Origin: Leptospira koniambonensis
GTDB lineage: Bacteria; Spirochaetota; Leptospiria; Leptospirales; Leptospiraceae
NCBI RefSeq assembly: GCF_004769555.1
Contig: NZ_RQFY01000007.1
Span: 186,001-250,000, forward strand
Reading direction: 5' to 3'
Length of the DNA stretch: 64,000 nucleotides
Shown here one piece after another: positions 7,771-17,600 of this stretch; within the stretch, counting starts at the first letter, position 1; each line of letters opens with the position of its first letter. The notes below the pieces were generated by a model, which saw only the letters and a list, made by a program, of their open reading frames with translations, ran no database searches and was not told where the DNA came from. The position numbers and the translations under genes were made by a program.

Positions 7771-8886
7771 ATGAAACTCAGAAGATATCTTTCGGAAGAC
7801 TTTTCTTATTCGAAATCAGGAGAAATCCGCAAACTTCGAACCTTAGATAATGACAAGTCTGTCAGGATCCTAAGTATTTTCGCTTTTCTGATCTCTTGCA
7901 TTCTTTTAGCTCAGAATACGCTCTCTCCAGGAACACCTAGCGGTGGGCATCTTCAACTTCTATACGGTTTAAGTTTCGGAAGTTCTGCACTATTCTCCAG
8001 TTTGATGCTGGCTGTACTTGCCTTAAAGGACATAAAAGGTAAAAAACTTTCTTACTTCGCTATGATCGGCTATGTAGGAATTCTAACATTCACTACTACT
8101 TTCGCAACTTTGGTGGACCAATACCATACTTCTGATTATTCTGCTTTCTGCTTTGGATTACTTTTGCTCCCTCTATTTTTAAGAGCAAGTTTTGTGACCT
8201 ATCTTGCTATTATTTCTATAAATGTTCTCTTCTTTTCATTAGGTTATTCTTATATTATAGAAAGAGAACTTAGCTCTGCAGTCGCAACTCCGATCATAGC
8301 ATTTTCAATTGCGAGCATAGGAGCCGCAATAAATGTAGAAGGTACCAGATTAAAAAGTAACCTTCTCCAATTACAATTAGAAGAATCCAATAAAAATCTA
8401 AAAGAGTTATCTCATAAAGATTCGCTAACGGGCCTTTTTAATAGAAGACATCTAATGGAGTCATTAAGTACACTTCTGGCGGCTTCTAAAAGATATGATT
8501 TCCCTTTATCGGTCCTTCTACTAGATTTGGACCATTTCAAAAAGGCAAATGATTCTTTCGGGCACCAAGCCGGGGATAAATTGCTCGCCGCAATCGGAAG
8601 ATTATTATCCGGACTCGTGAGAGATTGTGACGTAGCAGCTCGCTACGGCGGAGAAGAATTCTGCGTAGTACTTTCTAACACGAATATAGAAGGAGCAAAA
8701 TTTGTGGCTGAAAGGATCCGAGCTCGAATCGAGACCGAAACTTTCGAAGAAATTCCTTGGACAATTACTGTAAGTATTGGTGTTGCTGCAAGAGAAAGTG
8801 ATGAGACTCCAGAAGATTTCCTAAAAGCAGCAGATAAAAAATTATACGAATCAAAGGCCGCCGGAAGGAACAGAGTCTCTGCTTAA
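7771..8886 (+). CDS. membrane diguanylate cyclase
   Basis: This 371-residue protein makes cyclic di-GMP from two GTP. The N-terminal half (about residues 30-190) has six or so hydrophobic segments forming a membrane sensor of unknown ligand. A short helical linker (QLQLEESNKNLKELSHKDSL) leads to a GGDEF domain with DSLTGLFNRRHL, the metal-binding DLDHFKKAND and the active-site GGEEF. An RDCD motif five residues before GGEEF matches the RxxD product-inhibition site, so feedback control is likely. The active site is intact. Its 3' end overlaps the convergent symporter gene by 36 bp. Confidence 0.93.
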   Translation: MKLRRYLSEDFSYSKSGEIRKLRTLDNDKSVRILSIFAFLISCILLAQNTLSPGTPSGGHLQLLYGLSFGSSALFSSLMLAVLALKDIKGKKLSYFAMIGYVGILTFTTTFATLVDQYHTSDYSAFCFGLLLLPLFLRASFVTYLAIISINVLFFSLGYSYIIERELSSAVATPIIAFSIASIGAAINVEGTRLKSNLLQLQLEESNKNLKELSHKDSLTGLFNRRHLMESLSTLLAASKRYDFPLSVLLLDLDHFKKANDSFGHQAGDKLLAAIGRLLSGLVRDCDVAARYGGEEFCVVLSNTNIEGAKFVAERIRARIETETFEEIPWTITVSIGVAARESDETPEDFLKAADKKLYESKAAGRNRVSA

Positions 8887-10275
8887 TTCCAAATCCGATT
8901 CAAATAGAGAAATCTTAATATATTTTCCTAAATATTGCCCTAAAAAGCTGATCCCCAAAGCAGGGATTGTAGGCGGCAGCCATTCTGGTCCGAAAAATTT
9001 CAAACCTAACCAAACTATCATTCCGGAAAACATAGCATAAACTGCTCCGCTTGCATTTGCTTCTTTCCAAAATAAAGCGGCGACTAAAGGAACAAAAAGA
9101 GAAACTAAACTAATGGAAGAAGAATCAGCAACCAACTGATAAATATTCGTTTCGCTTAAGGCCATTCCAGTAGAAACAATTGTTACGATCAATACGGAAG
9201 AACGCATCACTCTTAATAACAATTTTTCAGAAGGATTTTTCAATGTAGGACGGATCAAATTTTCGCCTAAAACAGAAGCAGGCGCCAATATCGCTCCGGA
9301 AGCAGTACTTAAGATCGCAGAAAGTAATGCTCCAAAAAATAAGATCTGTATAAATAAAGTAGAATGTACGAGTACTACATGAGGAAGTATCATCTGATTA
9401 TCGCCCGCTGCGATCTCAGGATAAACTCTTCTTGCAAAATATCCAGCCAGCAAAGGAAGAAATGCAACGGTTAGATACATTCCCCCGCCCAAAAAAGAAG
9501 AATACACTGCAACCTTTTCAGATTTCGAAGACATCACTCTTTGGAAAATATCCTGTTGAGGAATTGAGCCTAGCCCAATCGTCATCCATGCTGCGATATA
9601 AGCAAGAACCGCTTCTGTTTCTAAAGGAGGGAAAAAGGAGAAAAATCCAGGCTTTGCAGTCGATATAACTGTCTCGAATCCACCCGCCTTATCTTGCAGA
9701 TCCCAGACCAAAACCAAAAGCCCAACTATGATCAATATAGTCTGTAAGAAATCCGTAATGGAGATCGCCCACATCCCTCCAATATAAGTATAGATCAATA
9801 CTACAACAGATGCGAGAAGTATCCCCACATATATATCGAATCCGAATAGCGAATGGATAACTATCCCCATCGCAACTAATTGAGCCGCGATCCATCCGAA
9901 ATAGGAAGGGATCATAAATAATGCAGAAAGAAATTCTACCTTGCGGCCAAAACGATTTTTGTATAAGTCACCGAAGGTGAGAATATTCATCCTATACAAT
10001 GGCCTAGCAAAAAATATACCGACTAGGAAAAGACAAAGTGCTGCTCCGAAAGGATCTTCGATCACAGCCAAGATCCCTCCATCTACAAACTTGGAAGAAG
10101 CACCCATCAAAGTTTCCGATCCAAACCAAGTGGCAAATAAAGCAGAAGATGCAAGCACAAGAGGAAGCCTTCTCCCTGCTAATACATAGTCTTGGGAACT
10201 ATTGACGTATCTTGAAGCAAATGCTCCTATCAGAATGGTAACAACAATATATAGAATAACGAAAAGGCCGAGCAA
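8851..10275 (-). CDS. sodium:solute symporter family transporter
   Basis: This 474-residue protein has about 13 hydrophobic segments and the sequence style of the SSS family (YVLAGRRLPLVLASSALFATWFGSETLMGAS, IYTYIGGMWAISITDFLQTILI, GLGSIPQQDIFQRVMSSKSEKVA). SSS proteins use the sodium gradient to import solutes such as sugars, amino acids, organic acids or vitamins. The GGMWAvxxTDxxQ motif in the middle is characteristic of the family. The substrate cannot be told. Its last 36 bp are antisense to the diguanylate cyclase gene, so both stops lie within the other gene. Confidence 0.9.
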   Translation of the reverse strand: MLGLFVILYIVVTILIGAFASRYVNSSQDYVLAGRRLPLVLASSALFATWFGSETLMGASSKFVDGGILAVIEDPFGAALCLFLVGIFFARPLYRMNILTFGDLYKNRFGRKVEFLSALFMIPSYFGWIAAQLVAMGIVIHSLFGFDIYVGILLASVVVLIYTYIGGMWAISITDFLQTILIIVGLLVLVWDLQDKAGGFETVISTAKPGFFSFFPPLETEAVLAYIAAWMTIGLGSIPQQDIFQRVMSSKSEKVAVYSSFLGGGMYLTVAFLPLLAGYFARRVYPEIAAGDNQMILPHVVLVHSTLFIQILFFGALLSAILSTASGAILAPASVLGENLIRPTLKNPSEKLLLRVMRSSVLIVTIVSTGMALSETNIYQLVADSSSISLVSLFVPLVAALFWKEANASGAVYAMFSGMIVWLGLKFFGPEWLPPTIPALGISFLGQYLGKYIKISLFESDLELSRDSVPSGGL

Positions 10276-10357
10276 TTCAGAGTGTCCTATTATAAAACTT
10301 CTTAATTGTGAACTTGAAATTTAGAGAATCAAAACGCAAGCGATAATAGATGTATAA

Positions 10358-13300
10358 TCAATCTATATCCAATACCAAAAGAGTGATATCATCTTGGATC
10401 GAACTTTTAGAAATAAAATTTTGCAGATCGGAAAGTATTCTTTCTGCTTGGATCTGAGGTTCGAACTGAGCATTTGCGCGGATAGAATGGATAAATCTTT
10501 CTTCTCCGTATTCTAATTTGTCCTCATCAAATTGTTCGTAGATCCCATCTGAAAATAGGAATATTCTATCTCCCGATTCTATTTTGTATTCCTCAGTTCT
10601 GTATGGATAATCTTTTACAAATCCTAAGATAGCACCGGTCTTAGGCATCTCTTCTGTTTGATAAGAGCGTACTAAAAATTGAGAGATATGACCGGCGGAT
10701 GCAAAATATACTTTTTTCTCGGATAGATCCACATCACAGATCGCACCAGTGAAATAGAGTGTTTTATATTTAATTAAAATAGAATTATTCAAGCTGGAGA
10801 GTATTTCTCCTGGTTTTTCCAGAGAAGATTTTAGACTTTCATATTCTCCTTTGATTGCCATCGTAACGAGCGCCGCTTGGACTCCGTGACCAGTAGCATC
10901 TGCCAAGAAAAATCTATATCTTCCATTACTTAATTTGCATATATCGTAGAAGTCCCCTCCTACTTCGTCCATCGGCAGATAATTTACAGAATATCTAAGG
11001 CCAGGAATATTTTTCAGCTCGGGAAGGATACTTCTCTGGATCTTTTGAGAATATAACATATCCTTTCGGATAATAGAAAGAGATCTGGCTAATTCTTCAG
11101 TTCTTTCATTTACTTTTCTTTCTAATTCAGAGTTCATACGAGTAATGTCTTCGTATAATTTTGCATTCTCTAATGAAATTGCTGCCTGAGCAGAAAGTAT
11201 TTCCAGAATTTCTAATCTATGTTCGTCGAAAATTCCAGCTGTAAGTCGATTTTCTAAATAAAGAACACATAATGTTCTTCCTTGTTTTGTGATCGGCATA
11301 CATAGTAAAGACTTAGGTTTACTTCTTTTAATATAAGGATTTACAGAATAAAAAGAATCCTTTGCTGCATCTGAGATCAAAACCTTCTGCCCAGAACGAA
11401 AACAGAAATATACTACTTCTAATGGAAGAAGATGTCCCGCTTCGTCGAGTGAGATAGGCTTAGGCAAAAATCCTGGCTCTTCTATATCTGAACCTGCCAT
11501 CAAAAACAGTTCTTTGTTTTGAGGAAGGATCAAAAATCCTCTAGTAGCAGCCGCATTCTCCATGATGGTCCGAATAAGCTGCCTGAGTAATTCTCCTAAT
11601 TCGATCACTCCCGAAATACTCTGAGAAGCCTTAAGCACAGTTCTTAAATCCAAACTAAAAGATGTGGAAAGCATAGAATCTGCTAGGATCTTTTCTACAG
11701 AACGTTTTGGCGCCCCTTGAGGGCGGAGCAATTCTCCGTATTCGTCTCTGAGTAAGTTCACAATAGATTTGGCTCCCCAAGATCCATAAAGTCGAACCGC
11801 ATTTTGCATTAAAAACTTTCCGTAGGAGGTCCGACCCTGCCCTATACTCCATTCTGCGATATGTTGATATACCACAGCTTTTCTAAAATCGTTAGGTTCT
11901 GATTCCACTTGCTGCATCGCCATATCAAAGAACTCAGATGCATTTTCTTTTCTTCCAGCGTAATCTTCGTAAAGCCCTGCTAATATAAAATAGAATAATT
12001 GGAAGCTGGGCGGGTATATCTTTGACCAAAGTTTAAATAAATATAATGAATACCTAAAAAAGAACTTTTCAGTTAATTTTAACTTCTTTTTGCGTAATTT
12101 TAAAAGACCTAAAGATCTATAAAATCTATATTCAGAATAAATAAACATGATCCTAGATTTTTCCAGATCAGGATGATATTTTCTGAAAATTCTCTCTGCT
12201 TCTAAATAATAACCTGATAAATATGCAAGAGATCCAAATAAGGTTGCATACCAGGAATTAGCAGTTCCATTCCCTGCGGATTCCAGAACTTTGGACTCAA
12301 ATTCCTGATCTGTATATAAACTGTCTTTATATCTGACAGTTTCGGTAGATTTCCCTTCTAAACGATCCAGATAAGAGTCGGAAGAATGCAGCATGATCAT
12401 CAGAATATCATAATTTAGCTTGGAACCTCTTTCTAAATTTTCTCTGATCTTCTCTCTATATGAAATCGAGTTCTCTGCAGAATATAATTGATTCGTATTT
12501 TGTGAAAAAAGTGCAAATGCGGCCCAGAGATAATCTCCATACTGCATACATTTATGAAATGCTTCTTCCGTATAATCCACTATGGACCGAAAAGGATACA
12601 TGAAATAATCCAGAAGAATTGTCCGGCCGAACACAAACCTTCCGTATAGTTCATCTGATTTAAACTTTTTTAATATCTTTTCGGCTAAGGTCCAATATCT
12701 CATGGACTGCTGGAAATTTCCATTGATGGAAAGAAGAATAGAACCAAATCCTGCATAACCAAAGAAACTAAATGGTGCGTTTCCTTCTTTTAAAGTAAGG
12801 TTGATAAGCTTTAAATAAATATAAGCCATCACCTTCATATCCATATGTTTTCCGTAATTCAGAAGATTAACTAAAATGTTTAATGCTTCTGTTTTATATG
12901 GGTCTTTACTATCTTTTGCATTTACTAATTTTTCTGGAGATCTTCCTCTGCTGTAGAAGACCATCTTCAGGACTTCGCCGAATACTGCTAAAAATCCCGG
13001 CTTTTCCTTGAAACCTATCCCAAGTGATTGTAAAGCTTTGATCCCAATTTTGGAGGCAGAATCCAAATCGTTAAAAACGTTCATCACTTCTAATTGCATT
13101 AGATAAACGTCTGCTTTTTCGGATGGGCTATGGAGTTTGGAAAGTAGATGAGATACTATCTTCTCCGCTTCTTCCTTCCTAGATAAATAATATGCTGATT
13201 CTGCAAGAGATTTTAAGATATGAATCGCATTCTTTCTATCTTTCTGCCAATAAGAGTCTTTGAGTTGAGATGCAAGTAGGCTAAAAAAAGAATAAGTAGA

Positions 13301-15655
13301 CTCATATGCGGCTCCTGCTTTTGCAGAATTCCCTGCGAGTATTGTATAATGGAAGAAGTCCTCATTCTCCTGTCCGTTAGTATGCAATTCTCTAGATCGC
13401 AAAAGATGATTTGCAATATCTAAGACTTGTTCAGATCCTCCTGAAATTTTTTCACGCTCTATTAGCAATTTTGCAAGTGTATTATGGATCCTCGCTTTTT
13501 CTGCGGAATCAGTCGCATCCAAAATACTTTGGATCATTCTATCATGCGAAAAATGGAACTGTACATTTGAAAGAGAAGAATACATTCCGGATTCTTCTAT
13601 CTTTTTTTGAGAAATATATTGTAGAGCCGGGAAAAGCATATTTCCAGATTCTCTATAAAATACGATTCCTTCTCTGATTGCTTCTCGAATTCCTCTAGAC
13701 AAAACTCCAGGCCGGGTTTTGAAAAAATCGTACATATCTTTCAGATCGAATTTTGCACCGATACAGGCACCTACTCTCAGGATCTCCAGGGTTTCGTCTG
13801 GAAGTTTTCCTACCTTATCTAGAAATAGATCTAGAACGTTATCCGTAACTGCTCTTTGTAAAAGCCTATCCCAATCAACTCTATGATAAGCGGTTTTTGG
13901 ATCAAAACTTAGGCAACCTTCTTCATATAAAGATCTTAAGAACTGATGTAAAAATAAAGGATTACCTCCCGTTTTAGAAACAAGGACTTCTGCGAGTCGA
14001 TTTGCATCTTCTGCGGAAACATGGATACTATCTGAAACATATTTAAAAACGCTATGTTCATTTAGAGGAGTAAGTCGTATTTCTCTCAGATCTAAACCTG
14101 AAGATCCTTGTTTTACAGTTACATTCGGAAAGAAGTCTGCATCTTCTGAACGACTCGTAAGAACAAATAATAATCCTTCCCAATCTTCACTGTTTAAAAT
14201 GAATTCTAGTAATGCGAGAGAAGCGGAATCCGCCCATTGTAGATCATCTACAAGTATAATTGCTGGATTTTTTCGATCAAAACAAAGAGTTAAAAATCTA
14301 AGAGCGACTGCAAATAAGATCTTTTCATCCTTCTGCCTCTTATTAGTTTTTATTGGTATTTCGATCCCTAAAGTTTTTCCCAGGTCAGGCAAAAATTGGG
14401 TTAGGATCTCTACATTATCTCCTAGAGTTTCCTTTATAAAATTCTTAAGTAGAATGATCTCTTCTTCTTTTTTCTGGAGTATCCTTCTTAAAAGATCATC
14501 CATGATCTGACGAAATGCGTAATAAGGGATCTCTTTTTTATCTTCTTCAAACTTCCCGCGCAATAAAACTACTGAATAAATATCCAGATAAGTGATCGCA
14601 TCTTCTACTAGGGCAGTTTTACCTGTGCCAGACTTGCCCCCAATGAATATGACGGATCTTTTTCCGTTAGTTACATTTACTATCCCGGATTCTATCTCTT
14701 TTCTTTCTCTGTCTCTATCATAGATCCTAGGAGAATCTCTAAAGCCTACTTTTCTTTCATATACACCAGGGACAAACTCGGATAATTTACGTTTGGACTT
14801 TAAAGAATCCTTAATACTCTTTAGATCATGTATCAAGTTTTCTAAAGAAAAATATCTCTCTTCTGGCATCTTAGAAAGTAATTTGTCTACCAAGGTTGAG
14901 ATCGCACCAGGAACATCTTCCCTCTTTTTCACTAAAGAAACAGGAGATCTTGCAATATGATAATGGACCATCTCCAAAGGATCTTCCGTTTCAAACGGAG
15001 GAGTTCCTGAGATCATCCTATAAAACAATGCACCTAAAGAATAAGCATCCGATCTAAAATCAACAGGACGATTTAGCCTTCCTGTATTTTCGGGAGAACA
15101 ATATGGTAGAATATCGAATGTATATCTGAGAGGTGCATAACTTCCTTTTTCGGAAAGAAGAAGAGATGCTCCTCCTAACCAGGCAAGTTTTGTTTCGCCC
15201 GTATCAGGATTATAAAAAAAAGCACGCGGAGAAATTTGGTTATGAACAATACCAAAAGAATGTAATTTTGCGAGATTCTCTGTGATCGCTAACGCTATCT
15301 CTAAAAAAGTTTCCAGAGAAATCGATCCTGCCAAACTTTGATGTAAAAGTTTAGAAGGAATATTTTCATACACCAAACAGATACCATCCGAATTTTCGAA
15401 CATATCTTCTGGTTTAAGAATGCCAGGATCACTAACCAGCTTACCCAATTCGAATTCATTCAAGAAATACACCGAAGAGGTTTCCTTCCCCTCCGGTCTT
15501 TGTACTCGAATGATCTTTGGTTCTCTAGTCCTACCGAATTTTCCTCTATACGTTTGAGAAAAACTGTCCTCGTACAACAATTCCCCCAATTCATAAGGAA
15601 CTCTGTCTTTGGACAAATCCTGAGTAGTTTCCAATTTTATCTTTTTCGAAACCAA
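10358..15655 (-). CDS. giant signalling protein: pseudokinase-AAA ATPase-helical repeats-GAF-SpoIIE phosphatase
   Basis: This is a single 1765-residue frame. Residues about 20-290 have a protein-kinase fold with SPE (187-189) and DFRSDAYSLG intact, but key catalytic sites are changed. Arg50 stands where the VAIK lysine should be, the HRD/HKD loop reads HNQ (138-140), the loop asparagine is Ala and DFG reads WLG (159-161). An AAA/NTPase region follows with Walker A GGKSGTGKT near 339-347 and a Walker-B-like IILVDDLQWAD. A long helical-repeat region then leads to a GAF domain near 1330-1490, a coiled coil and a C-terminal SpoIIE/PP2C domain with VGGDFYD and ADATGHG. The layout matches the large PknK/HstK-like kinases. 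Here the output is probably the Ser/Thr phosphatase. No signal peptide is seen. Confidence 0.88.
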   Translation of the reverse strand: MVSKKIKLETTQDLSKDRVPYELGELLYEDSFSQTYRGKFGRTREPKIIRVQRPEGKETSSVYFLNEFELGKLVSDPGILKPEDMFENSDGICLVYENIPSKLLHQSLAGSISLETFLEIALAITENLAKLHSFGIVHNQISPRAFFYNPDTGETKLAWLGGASLLLSEKGSYAPLRYTFDILPYCSPENTGRLNRPVDFRSDAYSLGALFYRMISGTPPFETEDPLEMVHYHIARSPVSLVKKREDVPGAISTLVDKLLSKMPEERYFSLENLIHDLKSIKDSLKSKRKLSEFVPGVYERKVGFRDSPRIYDRDRERKEIESGIVNVTNGKRSVIFIGGKSGTGKTALVEDAITYLDIYSVVLLRGKFEEDKKEIPYYAFRQIMDDLLRRILQKKEEEIILLKNFIKETLGDNVEILTQFLPDLGKTLGIEIPIKTNKRQKDEKILFAVALRFLTLCFDRKNPAIILVDDLQWADSASLALLEFILNSEDWEGLLFVLTSRSEDADFFPNVTVKQGSSGLDLREIRLTPLNEHSVFKYVSDSIHVSAEDANRLAEVLVSKTGGNPLFLHQFLRSLYEEGCLSFDPKTAYHRVDWDRLLQRAVTDNVLDLFLDKVGKLPDETLEILRVGACIGAKFDLKDMYDFFKTRPGVLSRGIREAIREGIVFYRESGNMLFPALQYISQKKIEESGMYSSLSNVQFHFSHDRMIQSILDATDSAEKARIHNTLAKLLIEREKISGGSEQVLDIANHLLRSRELHTNGQENEDFFHYTILAGNSAKAGAAYESTYSFFSLLASQLKDSYWQKDRKNAIHILKSLAESAYYLSRKEEAEKIVSHLLSKLHSPSEKADVYLMQLEVMNVFNDLDSASKIGIKALQSLGIGFKEKPGFLAVFGEVLKMVFYSRGRSPEKLVNAKDSKDPYKTEALNILVNLLNYGKHMDMKVMAYIYLKLINLTLKEGNAPFSFFGYAGFGSILLSINGNFQQSMRYWTLAEKILKKFKSDELYGRFVFGRTILLDYFMYPFRSIVDYTEEAFHKCMQYGDYLWAAFALFSQNTNQLYSAENSISYREKIRENLERGSKLNYDILMIMLHSSDSYLDRLEGKSTETVRYKDSLYTDQEFESKVLESAGNGTANSWYATLFGSLAYLSGYYLEAERIFRKYHPDLEKSRIMFIYSEYRFYRSLGLLKLRKKKLKLTEKFFFRYSLYLFKLWSKIYPPSFQLFYFILAGLYEDYAGRKENASEFFDMAMQQVESEPNDFRKAVVYQHIAEWSIGQGRTSYGKFLMQNAVRLYGSWGAKSIVNLLRDEYGELLRPQGAPKRSVEKILADSMLSTSFSLDLRTVLKASQSISGVIELGELLRQLIRTIMENAAATRGFLILPQNKELFLMAGSDIEEPGFLPKPISLDEAGHLLPLEVVYFCFRSGQKVLISDAAKDSFYSVNPYIKRSKPKSLLCMPITKQGRTLCVLYLENRLTAGIFDEHRLEILEILSAQAAISLENAKLYEDITRMNSELERKVNERTEELARSLSIIRKDMLYSQKIQRSILPELKNIPGLRYSVNYLPMDEVGGDFYDICKLSNGRYRFFLADATGHGVQAALVTMAIKGEYESLKSSLEKPGEILSSLNNSILIKYKTLYFTGAICDVDLSEKKVYFASAGHISQFLVRSYQTEEMPKTGAILGFVKDYPYRTEEYKIESGDRIFLFSDGIYEQFDEDKLEYGEERFIHSIRANAQFEPQIQAERILSDLQNFISKSSIQDDITLLVLDID

Positions 15656-15693
15656 TATGGCCTCGAAACCTCACCCGAACTAAATTTTAGAGT

Positions 15694-16374
15694 TCACACT
15701 TTAGAGGGCGAATACTTTTGGCGTGTAAAGATCCAAACATAATAAATGTCGGCTACCGTTCCCAGCCCACTCAATACTTGAACAAAGTATTTATCCGGAA
15801 AGTATAGAAAGATGAAGATCGTAAAAAATCCATTACCTAAAAACTTTGCCCAAGAAACCGAATAAGAGAACATGTTCGGATCTCCAGTTTTTAAGAAAAG
15901 GATCGGATACATCACCGAAATGATCAGACTTAAGATATAAGCCGAATTAGATCCGGTAAAAAGATCATAACCTCCCTTATAGAAGGTATAGATCAATAAT
16001 CCCCAAGACAGCACCAAAATGCCCAAAAGAAATTTATATCCCTTATTAGTCATTGGCAAGGAAATTTGTTTTTTACCGAACCGGATCACTTGGTAGAAAA
16101 TCACTATGTCCAATACGAATCCAAGTCTATAGCCCCAGAGTAATATCGCGCCCATTGGCTCTTTAAAGCAGAAGCCCCATAATAATTCCCAAATAATGTT
16201 CCCGCAGGCGATAAAAACGGGCATTTCTACAAATTTTTTCTTAAAAGGTTCTATTAGAAGAACTGCATACATATATGCCCAGAAAGCCACGCCCAGTAGC
16301 AGGAAAATATTCTCAATAAGCGTATAACGTCCGAAATACTCCGGGTCCGTTGCTAAAGTCTGCCAAAAACTCAT
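15694..16374 (-). CDS. Pyr4-like integral membrane terpene cyclase homologue
   Basis: This 226-residue protein has seven predicted membrane helices. It carries the two acidic motifs of the fungal Pyr4/PaxB/AtmB membrane terpene cyclases: Glu63 in GNIIWELLWGF, and Asp209 in VADIYYVWIFTRQ near the C-terminus. Between them is SWAKFLGN, which parallels the W-x-x-[RK]FLG motif of that family. Those enzymes protonate an epoxide or olefin of a prenyl chain to start cyclisation, and bacterial relatives exist in indole-terpenoid clusters. The assignment is from memory of the motifs and is an inference for this protein. The gene lies three bases downstream of an MpaB-like oxygenase gene, suggesting a joint step on an isoprenoid. 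It could also be an unrelated seven-helix protein. Confidence 0.6.
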   Translation of the reverse strand: MSFWQTLATDPEYFGRYTLIENIFLLLGVAFWAYMYAVLLIEPFKKKFVEMPVFIACGNIIWELLWGFCFKEPMGAILLWGYRLGFVLDIVIFYQVIRFGKKQISLPMTNKGYKFLLGILVLSWGLLIYTFYKGGYDLFTGSNSAYILSLIISVMYPILFLKTGDPNMFSYSVSWAKFLGNGFFTIFIFLYFPDKYFVQVLSGLGTVADIYYVWIFTRQKYSPSKV

Positions 16375-16377
16375 CCT

Positions 16378-17502
16378 TTATAGTCTCCAATTCTCTCTTA
16401 ATGAAGGCGGGATCCAGAATCTTGCTTTTTTTCCGCCGTAATAAAAATGATCCATAGAAAAAAGAAGTTTGGAAGCAAAATAAGCGACTAACTTTCCGAA
16501 CCCTTCATCATCATCTACATGTGAGTCTATATCCTTAAAGATCCTTTCCATAAAATAACCCAAAGGATTTTTAGGGGGCCATCCTAACCCAAGCACCTCA
16601 CTCGTTTTTTGTCCCATATATGTTTGCAGAAAAAATAATGGAAGATTATCAAATAAATTTCCAGGAAGCATATACTCCATAAAGTCCAACAGAGATTTTG
16701 CAAGTATCTTGCCGGCATCCGATGGCTTTTGTTGGTCGCTAAATATGGACTCACCTAAAGAATGTGCAGCATCATATCCTTCCGGGCAAAGTTCAGGTTT
16801 TACTCCTATAAAATGTCCCGCTACTCTCCAAAGATGAATGTATGCGTCTTTTTCTTCCGGACTTAGTTTTAGAGAAGATTGGCCAAGACCTTCGATCACT
16901 AAACTGGAAAAAGATTGTAGAGTGCCTGCCATATCTTCTTGGTTAATTGGTTGTCCCCAAGCAGGATCCCAATCTTTTCCCTTCCCCAGAAAATAACGTA
17001 TAGATGCATGCATCAGTCTTACTTTTTGAGCAGTGCGTATTCCTTTACCTTGAGGCCCCAGTCCATTTTCCTGAGCAACAGAGATTACAAACTGAGTTGT
17101 TTCCATCAACCTTCGATTGACTCCGTCTATTACACCATTCTGTTCTATTAATCTTCCAGTTTTGTAAAGTACCTGTGCTCCATCTCCGCAAGAATATGCC
17201 ATGGGAAGAGACTTAACACAAAGCATCATTAAGATCTGGGGACCATAAGTGGAAAATAACTGCTCCCCTTTTGCGATCTTGTTCTTATCTGCCCAAGGAG
17301 GAAGATCTTCAGTTTCATAAAAATATTTTTCAAGATAATCAGGTAGACCGGCAGGAATTGGATCTGAGTTCTTAGAAAGCGCATCGAAAAAGAGCATCGT
17401 TTTTTCTCTATCAAAAGCGGATTCGGTAAAATATTTTGTGACTATTTCATCCGCCAATGGATCAGTAACTTTTCGTAATGCACGTAACTCACTCGAATTC
17501 AT
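16378..17502 (-). CDS. MpaB/latex-clearing-type oxygenase (DUF2236)
   Basis: This protein of about 374 residues belongs, by its overall pattern, to the DUF2236/MpaB/rubber-oxygenase family (haem b enzymes that act on isoprenoid chains). The central motif RTAQKVRLMHASIRYF carries the histidine expected to bind the haem iron. LWRVAGHFIGV follows further on, with a second conserved histidine. Fungal MpaB cleaves a farnesyl side chain, and bacterial Lcp cleaves polyisoprene. No signal peptide is visible, unlike secreted Lcp, so it is probably cytoplasmic or membrane-associated. The ATG at 17502 was preferred to a TTG four codons upstream. The stop is three bases before the Pyr4-like gene, so the pair is one transcription unit. 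The substrate is unknown. Confidence 0.8.
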   Translation of the reverse strand: MNSSELRALRKVTDPLADEIVTKYFTESAFDREKTMLFFDALSKNSDPIPAGLPDYLEKYFYETEDLPPWADKNKIAKGEQLFSTYGPQILMMLCVKSLPMAYSCGDGAQVLYKTGRLIEQNGVIDGVNRRLMETTQFVISVAQENGLGPQGKGIRTAQKVRLMHASIRYFLGKGKDWDPAWGQPINQEDMAGTLQSFSSLVIEGLGQSSLKLSPEEKDAYIHLWRVAGHFIGVKPELCPEGYDAAHSLGESIFSDQQKPSDAGKILAKSLLDFMEYMLPGNLFDNLPLFFLQTYMGQKTSEVLGLGWPPKNPLGYFMERIFKDIDSHVDDDEGFGKLVAYFASKLLFSMDHFYYGGKKARFWIPPSLRENWRL

Positions 17503-17600
17503 TCTAAAACCCAACCTCTTCTCAGGAATGCGCCAGTTTTATATTTTGAATTTTAAAAAGAAAGCACTTGTAAAAAAAACCGTAACGAATTACTTGAAGC

